The notes below the pieces were generated by a model. It was given only the letters and a program-made list of their open reading frames with translations. It made no database searches and was not told where the DNA came from. This document shows, piece after piece, positions 31,164 to 34,182 of a stretch of DNA of 34,182 bases. The first letter of the stretch is position 1. Every line of letters starts with the position of its first letter. The position numbers and the translations under genes are program-made. Source of the stretch: DAIOEK01 sp036746315 (GTDB taxonomy: Bacteria; Chloroflexota; Anaerolineae; Anaerolineales; Anaerolineaceae); assembly GCA_036746315.1 (NCBI GenBank), contig DAIOEK010000031.1, forward strand, positions 1 through 34,182, read 5' to 3'.

Positions 31164-31190
31164 AAGCATCCAGCGATGGATGCTTTTTTT
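31164..31190 (+). terminator. Terminator after rubrerythrin
   Basis: AAGCATCCA-GCGA-TGGATGCTT followed by TTTTT, ending at the stop region of the convergent rsmA. Confidence 0.92.
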
Positions 31191-32049
31191 ATTCCTGGGG
31201 ATATTTCTCGATTAAGGCTTTCCACTCGGCGAGCGAAAGCGTCTCCGCACGGCGGTCGGGCTGGATGCCAGCCTGCAATAACCAGCCGGCTGCGTCATTC
31301 CCTGACAGGTGCAAGCCGTGCGATAAGCTGTTGCGCAGGGTTTTTCGCTTCTGAGAAAAACCAGCCCTGATCACCTGGAAGAAACGATCCAGCTGTGCTT
31401 CCGGTAGAAAAGGCTGGTCGAAGAGATCGATGCGGATCACCGCAGAATCCACCCGCGGCGGAGGGTAGAACGCCCCGGCGGGAATGTGGAAAACGACCCC
31501 GGGATGTCCGAACACCTGAACGCTCAAGGCAAGCAGATTCATCTCCCCCGGCTGTGCGCAGATGCGCCGGGCAACTTCCTGCTGTACAGTGAGCACGATC
31601 CTTGCCGGTTTACAAGAGGATTCCAGCAGGTGGCGGATCACCGCGGAGGTAATGTAATAGGGGATGTTCGCGGCTACGATATAGCCCGGATTGCCCATCA
31701 GTTCCGCCGGATCCAGTTCCAGGATATCTCCGCGGATCAACTGTGTGTTGGTAAATGGCTGCATGTGGGCAACCAGCAGGGGAAAGAGCTTGCGGTCGAT
31801 TTCGACCGCGGTCACCTTTTGAGCATGTACCGCCAGGTGACGGGTGAGGCTCCCCAACCCGGGACCGATCTCCAGCACGTGGTCGCTCCCGGAGATCTCC
31901 GCCGCACCGACGATCTTTTCGAGTATCTGCGGGTCGGAAAGAAAATTCTGCCCCAATCCTTTGCTGGGGCGGATTTCCGCCTGACGCAGAATAAACGGGA
32001 TATTCAGCGGTGCAAGTTTCTGTGGGGGGTGGGAAGGAAGCGATTTCAT
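31189..32049 (-). CDS. rsmA: 16S rRNA dimethyladenosine transferase
   Basis: 286 residues. The family's opening KGLGQNFLSDPQILEKIV (30-47), SAM-binding VLEIGPGLGSLTR (58-70), acidic AVEIDRKL (81-88) and catalytic NIPYYITS (128-135) are all intact. The C-terminal domain includes FSQKRKTLRNSL. It methylates two adjacent adenines at the 3' end of 16S rRNA during small-subunit maturation. Its ATG lies one base after the TGA of the 3D-domain gene (TGA-G-ATG), so it is translated right after it. In Firmicutes too, rsmA often lies beside a YabE/3D-domain gene. Confidence 0.96.
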   Translation of the reverse strand: MKSLPSHPPQKLAPLNIPFILRQAEIRPSKGLGQNFLSDPQILEKIVGAAEISGSDHVLEIGPGLGSLTRHLAVHAQKVTAVEIDRKLFPLLVAHMQPFTNTQLIRGDILELDPAELMGNPGYIVAANIPYYITSAVIRHLLESSCKPARIVLTVQQEVARRICAQPGEMNLLALSVQVFGHPGVVFHIPAGAFYPPPRVDSAVIRIDLFDQPFLPEAQLDRFFQVIRAGFSQKRKTLRNSLSHGLHLSGNDAAGWLLQAGIQPDRRAETLSLAEWKALIEKYPQE

Positions 32050-32050
32050 C

Positions 32051-33415
32051 TCAATTCAGATCGTAGAGAATGTTATCCGGTACCGGCGTAAGGAAGTAGA
32101 CGGTTACATAAGAATGCCAGGCGATGAATTCATCATCGGTGTATGCCAGATCGATCCAGTCTGTGCCGGAGATGCCGCCGCCGGTGTCGCCGATGATGGC
32201 AAAGCCGTATCCGGGAATGTAAACCTGCGCTCCCGACATGTAGGCGAACCAGCGCGGGATGACGGCTACGATGCCCTTGCGCACCTTTTCACCTGAGGCG
32301 GTGCCATAGCTGCACCCGGTGGTGCCCGACCGGCAGGGGGAATAGGAGGTGGCGTACATGGAGATCGCCCGGTAATATTCGATCGATGTGCCGCCCACAT
32401 CCAGCGTGTGTATATTGATCTTGGTCCCATAGCCGGTCACTTCATCCACCGGCGGCTGGATGATCGTTTCCTGCTCCACATTGGTGGCGATCACTTCTCC
32501 ATCGCGCAGTCTGCTGCGGGTTAATTGCATTGCCACGCCATACTGCCCCGACTGGGTCACCTTCTGCTGATCCAGTTCGAGCGTATCATCCATTTCGGCG
32601 CGGCTCTGGTAGGGCAGGCTCTTGGGGCTGGTCACCAGTTGTTCTTCCACCCGCTGGACGGGCGCCTGATCGACGGAGCCATTGCCCGGCAGGGTCTGGT
32701 CGGCGAAGAAATCCAACCCCTGCGGCGCTTCTCCCACACCCGCCAGCAATTTTCCCAGGCTGCTTTGGGAGATCGTGACAACCGGTGAAGCGGGAGCGGC
32801 ATATTCGGTGGGCAGCACAACCCGGTATGTTTCGGCGCCGGCGGCACCCTGCTGTGGTTCGATCTCTGCGGCAAGAGCAGGCAGCCCCAGCTCCCAACGG
32901 ATCGCCTGCGGGTCAGCGGAAAGTACCGATACTGTCTGGGCGCTTCCATCCGGCAGCAGGATTTGGATCAGCCTGGAACGTGCCAACTGGATCGTATGCT
33001 GTCCACGCCAGGGTTGGGCGGATTGGGCATCGATTTCCACACCGTCCATTTGTACCCGGTCTTGTGGGAAAAGGCGGATCCCAGCCTGAAGCAGAACATT
33101 GGCCGGGATGGGATCGGCGGCGTATAGCGAAGAGAGGTCGCCGCCGATATAGATGAGGTAAGCTGCGATCTGGTTGAAGCGGATGGGGGCGCCGCCGAGA
33201 TATAGCGATGACGGATCGGGCGACATCCGGTCGGCGGAGGTGACCCGCAGCCCCGCCTGTTGAAGGATTTCCTGCGGGGTGAAGCCGGATGTGCGAATGG
33301 TTTCCGTGACGCCGTTCCGGATCAACAGAACCGGCTGGAACAGGAATACCAGTGACAGAACGATTCCTGCCAGCAGGAGGGCGGCACTGACCATGATTCC
33401 CTGCTTGTGGTTCAT
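32051..33415 (-). CDS. YabE/RpfB-like cell-wall protein with DUF348, G5-like and 3D domains
   Basis: 454 residues. One N-terminal helix (MVSAALLLAGIVLSLVFLFQPVLL) leads into DUF348-type modules (IRNGVTETIRTSGFTPQEILQQAGL; a second near LLPDGSAQTVSVL). A G5-like strand region lies at about 265-345. The C-terminal 3D domain (AISMYATSYSPC...GTASGEKVRKGIVAVIP...YGFAIIGDTGGGISGTDWIDLAY) contains the three Asp of the name, a fold related to MltA lytic transglycosylases. It probably remodels peptidoglycan outside the cell. No LysM is seen. Followed by rsmA, one base apart. Confidence 0.9.
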   Translation of the reverse strand: MNHKQGIMVSAALLLAGIVLSLVFLFQPVLLIRNGVTETIRTSGFTPQEILQQAGLRVTSADRMSPDPSSLYLGGAPIRFNQIAAYLIYIGGDLSSLYAADPIPANVLLQAGIRLFPQDRVQMDGVEIDAQSAQPWRGQHTIQLARSRLIQILLPDGSAQTVSVLSADPQAIRWELGLPALAAEIEPQQGAAGAETYRVVLPTEYAAPASPVVTISQSSLGKLLAGVGEAPQGLDFFADQTLPGNGSVDQAPVQRVEEQLVTSPKSLPYQSRAEMDDTLELDQQKVTQSGQYGVAMQLTRSRLRDGEVIATNVEQETIIQPPVDEVTGYGTKINIHTLDVGGTSIEYYRAISMYATSYSPCRSGTTGCSYGTASGEKVRKGIVAVIPRWFAYMSGAQVYIPGYGFAIIGDTGGGISGTDWIDLAYTDDEFIAWHSYVTVYFLTPVPDNILYDLN

Positions 33416-33466
33416 AAGCTGATTGTATCAGAATTCAATCGTTGAAAATTGGATTGCCAAAAAGTC

Positions 33467-33495
33467 TTGACAAAATGATACCACATGATTAATAT
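33467..33495 (+). promoter_or_regulatory. Promoter of the Rrf2-PstS unit
   Basis: TTGACA (33467-33472), 17-base spacer, TAATAT (33490-33495). Downstream, CGACTAAATCAATAGACT repeats the GACT core of IscR-type sites, but only one half fits the known consensus, so autoregulation is a guess. Confidence 0.8.
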
Positions 33496-33531
33496 ACGAC
33501 TAAATCAATAGACTTTATAGAGCATAAAACA

Positions 33532-33978
33532 ATGCGATTATCCAAACGTGGTGAATACGGCTTAAGAGCAATGATCGACCTGGCTTCCTGGTCGAGTGAA
33601 AAGCGCTATATCCAGATCAGGGAAATAGCGGATAGAGAGAATATTCCCATCAAGTTCCTTGAGCAGATCATGCTGAACCTGAAGAATGCCGGTTTGGTCG
33701 GCAGCCGGATGGGGGTGAACGGCGGATATTATCTCTCCAAAAGCCCGGATCAAATTACCCTGGGGCAAATCATTCGCATTCTGGATGGTCCCCTGGCGCC
33801 GATCCGTTGTGTAAGTCAGACGGCCTATGAGCCCTGCAACTGCCCGGATGAAAACACGTGCGGGCTGCGTCGAGTCATGTTCCGGGTGCGCAATGCCATT
33901 GCTGACATCCTGGATAATGAAACCCTTGCGGAAGTGATCCATGGCGCTCCGCAGAAAAGCTTCAATAAGGAGAACTGA
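33532..33978 (+). CDS. Rrf2-family transcriptional regulator (IscR-like)
   Basis: 148 residues. The winged-helix part opens with MRLSKRGEYGLRAMIDLA, the family signature, and includes IREIADRENIPIKFLEQIMLNLKNAGLVGS and the wing GVNGGYYLSKSPDQITLGQII. Four Cys (93, 102, 104, 110; the last three in PCNCPDENTC) lie where Rrf2 proteins bind an iron-sulfur cluster, so it may sense iron-sulfur status, redox or nitric oxide. The Cys pattern differs from the three-Cys IscR arrangement. The stop is immediately followed by the ATG of a PstS-like gene, so it probably controls its own operon. Confidence 0.94.
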   Translation: MRLSKRGEYGLRAMIDLASWSSEKRYIQIREIADRENIPIKFLEQIMLNLKNAGLVGSRMGVNGGYYLSKSPDQITLGQIIRILDGPLAPIRCVSQTAYEPCNCPDENTCGLRRVMFRVRNAIADILDNETLAEVIHGAPQKSFNKEN

Positions 33979-34182
33979 ATGAAAAAGGCATATTTTGTTG
34001 TGGCAATCATCGTCGTGCTTTCCCTGTTGACGGGATGCGCTGGCTCCGGTCAGCAGAGTGCGAAGGAACAAAAGACCATTGCGGTATCGGGAGCTTTTGC
34101 CCTGTACCCCTTGATGGTGCAATGGGCGGATATATATCAGGACCTGCATCCCGATGTACGCATCGATATTTCCGCCGGTGGC
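33979..34182 (+). CDS. PstS-like phosphate-type substrate-binding lipoprotein (partial, 3' end beyond right edge)
   Basis: The first 68 codons are seen, with AAGGAG five bases before ATG. A lipoprotein signal (MKKAYFVVAIIVVLSLLTGC) is followed by a short linker and KTIAVSGAFALYPLMVQWADIYQDLHPDVRIDISAGG. This matches the start of PstS-type binding proteins (SGSxxxxPLxxxWAxxYxxxxP), with SGAFAL in place of SGSTTV. The Ser/Thr phosphate-binding loop is therefore altered, so another oxyanion is possible. It directly follows the Rrf2 regulator. Confidence 0.82.
   Translation, partial: MKKAYFVVAIIVVLSLLTGCAGSGQQSAKEQKTIAVSGAFALYPLMVQWADIYQDLHPDVRIDISAGG

Overview
The window looks like chromosomal DNA of a bacterium of the Chloroflexota, most likely class Anaerolineae. 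This is inferred from protein style, not from a database search. The clues are lipoproteins with Thr/Pro- or Ala/Glu/Pro-rich linkers behind the lipobox, several GTG and TTG starts, tightly packed operons on both strands, and a monoderm-like set of envelope genes. Most of the window is ordinary chromosome. I see no prophage, insertion sequence, CRISPR array or integrase.

Layout, left to right. Positions 1-1965 (minus) hold cdaA-cdaR (c-di-AMP synthesis), with cdaR running off the left edge. Positions 2040-3173 (minus) hold dephospho-CoA kinase fused to a degenerate GNAT-like domain. Positions 3325-3822 hold tRNA-Phe, tRNA-Gly and tRNA-Cys with two strong promoters and a terminator. Positions 3898-6981 (minus) hold an operon of an M50 site-2-type protease, an orphan sugar-type solute-binding lipoprotein and RNase HI. 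Positions 7020-7113 (minus) hold selC, the selenocysteine tRNA. Positions 7388-8629 encode a D-Ala-D-Ala-ligase-like ATP-grasp enzyme. Positions 8686-10945 (minus) hold a translationally coupled trio: an unknown conserved protein, a nucleotidyltransferase and a PAP2 phosphatase.

Positions 11230-17190 form a complete peptide-type ABC importer operon: binding protein, two permeases, two ATPases, then a terminator. Its binding protein is circularly permuted: the segment that normally begins a family 5 binding protein is at the C-terminus. A perfect consensus promoter, three palindromes upstream and an attenuator-like hairpin after the first gene suggest tight control and overproduction of the binding protein.

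Positions 17266-20420 hold rhomboid protease, guanylate kinase, a FmdB-type zinc ribbon protein and an uncharacterised secreted HEWTH metalloprotease candidate. Positions 20636-23954 encode a MacA/MacB-type adaptor, ATPase and permease with a candidate operator and a strong terminator. Positions 24191-27119 hold a phosphoglycerate-dehydrogenase-like enzyme, an M32 carboxypeptidase and a single-domain response regulator. Positions 27127-29347 hold a linker-rich lipoprotein and an L,D-transpeptidase on opposite strands. Positions 29532-31145 form an operon of a Roadblock/LC7 protein, a polyprenyl-phosphate mannosyltransferase-like enzyme and rubrerythrin. Positions 31189-33415 (minus) hold a 3D/G5-type cell-wall protein and rsmA. 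The window ends with an Rrf2 regulator directly followed by a PstS-like lipoprotein cut by the right edge.

The genes point to an anaerobe (rubrerythrin, Cys-rich Rrf2 regulator, selenocysteine tRNA) that imports peptides and handles them with M32 and other peptidases. Several genes (Ddl-like ligase, L,D-transpeptidase, 3D-domain protein, c-di-AMP cyclase) suggest a peptidoglycan-type wall. The best candidate for something under-described is the circularly permuted binding protein, followed by the CoaE fusion, the trio at 8686-10945 and the Rrf2-PstS pair.
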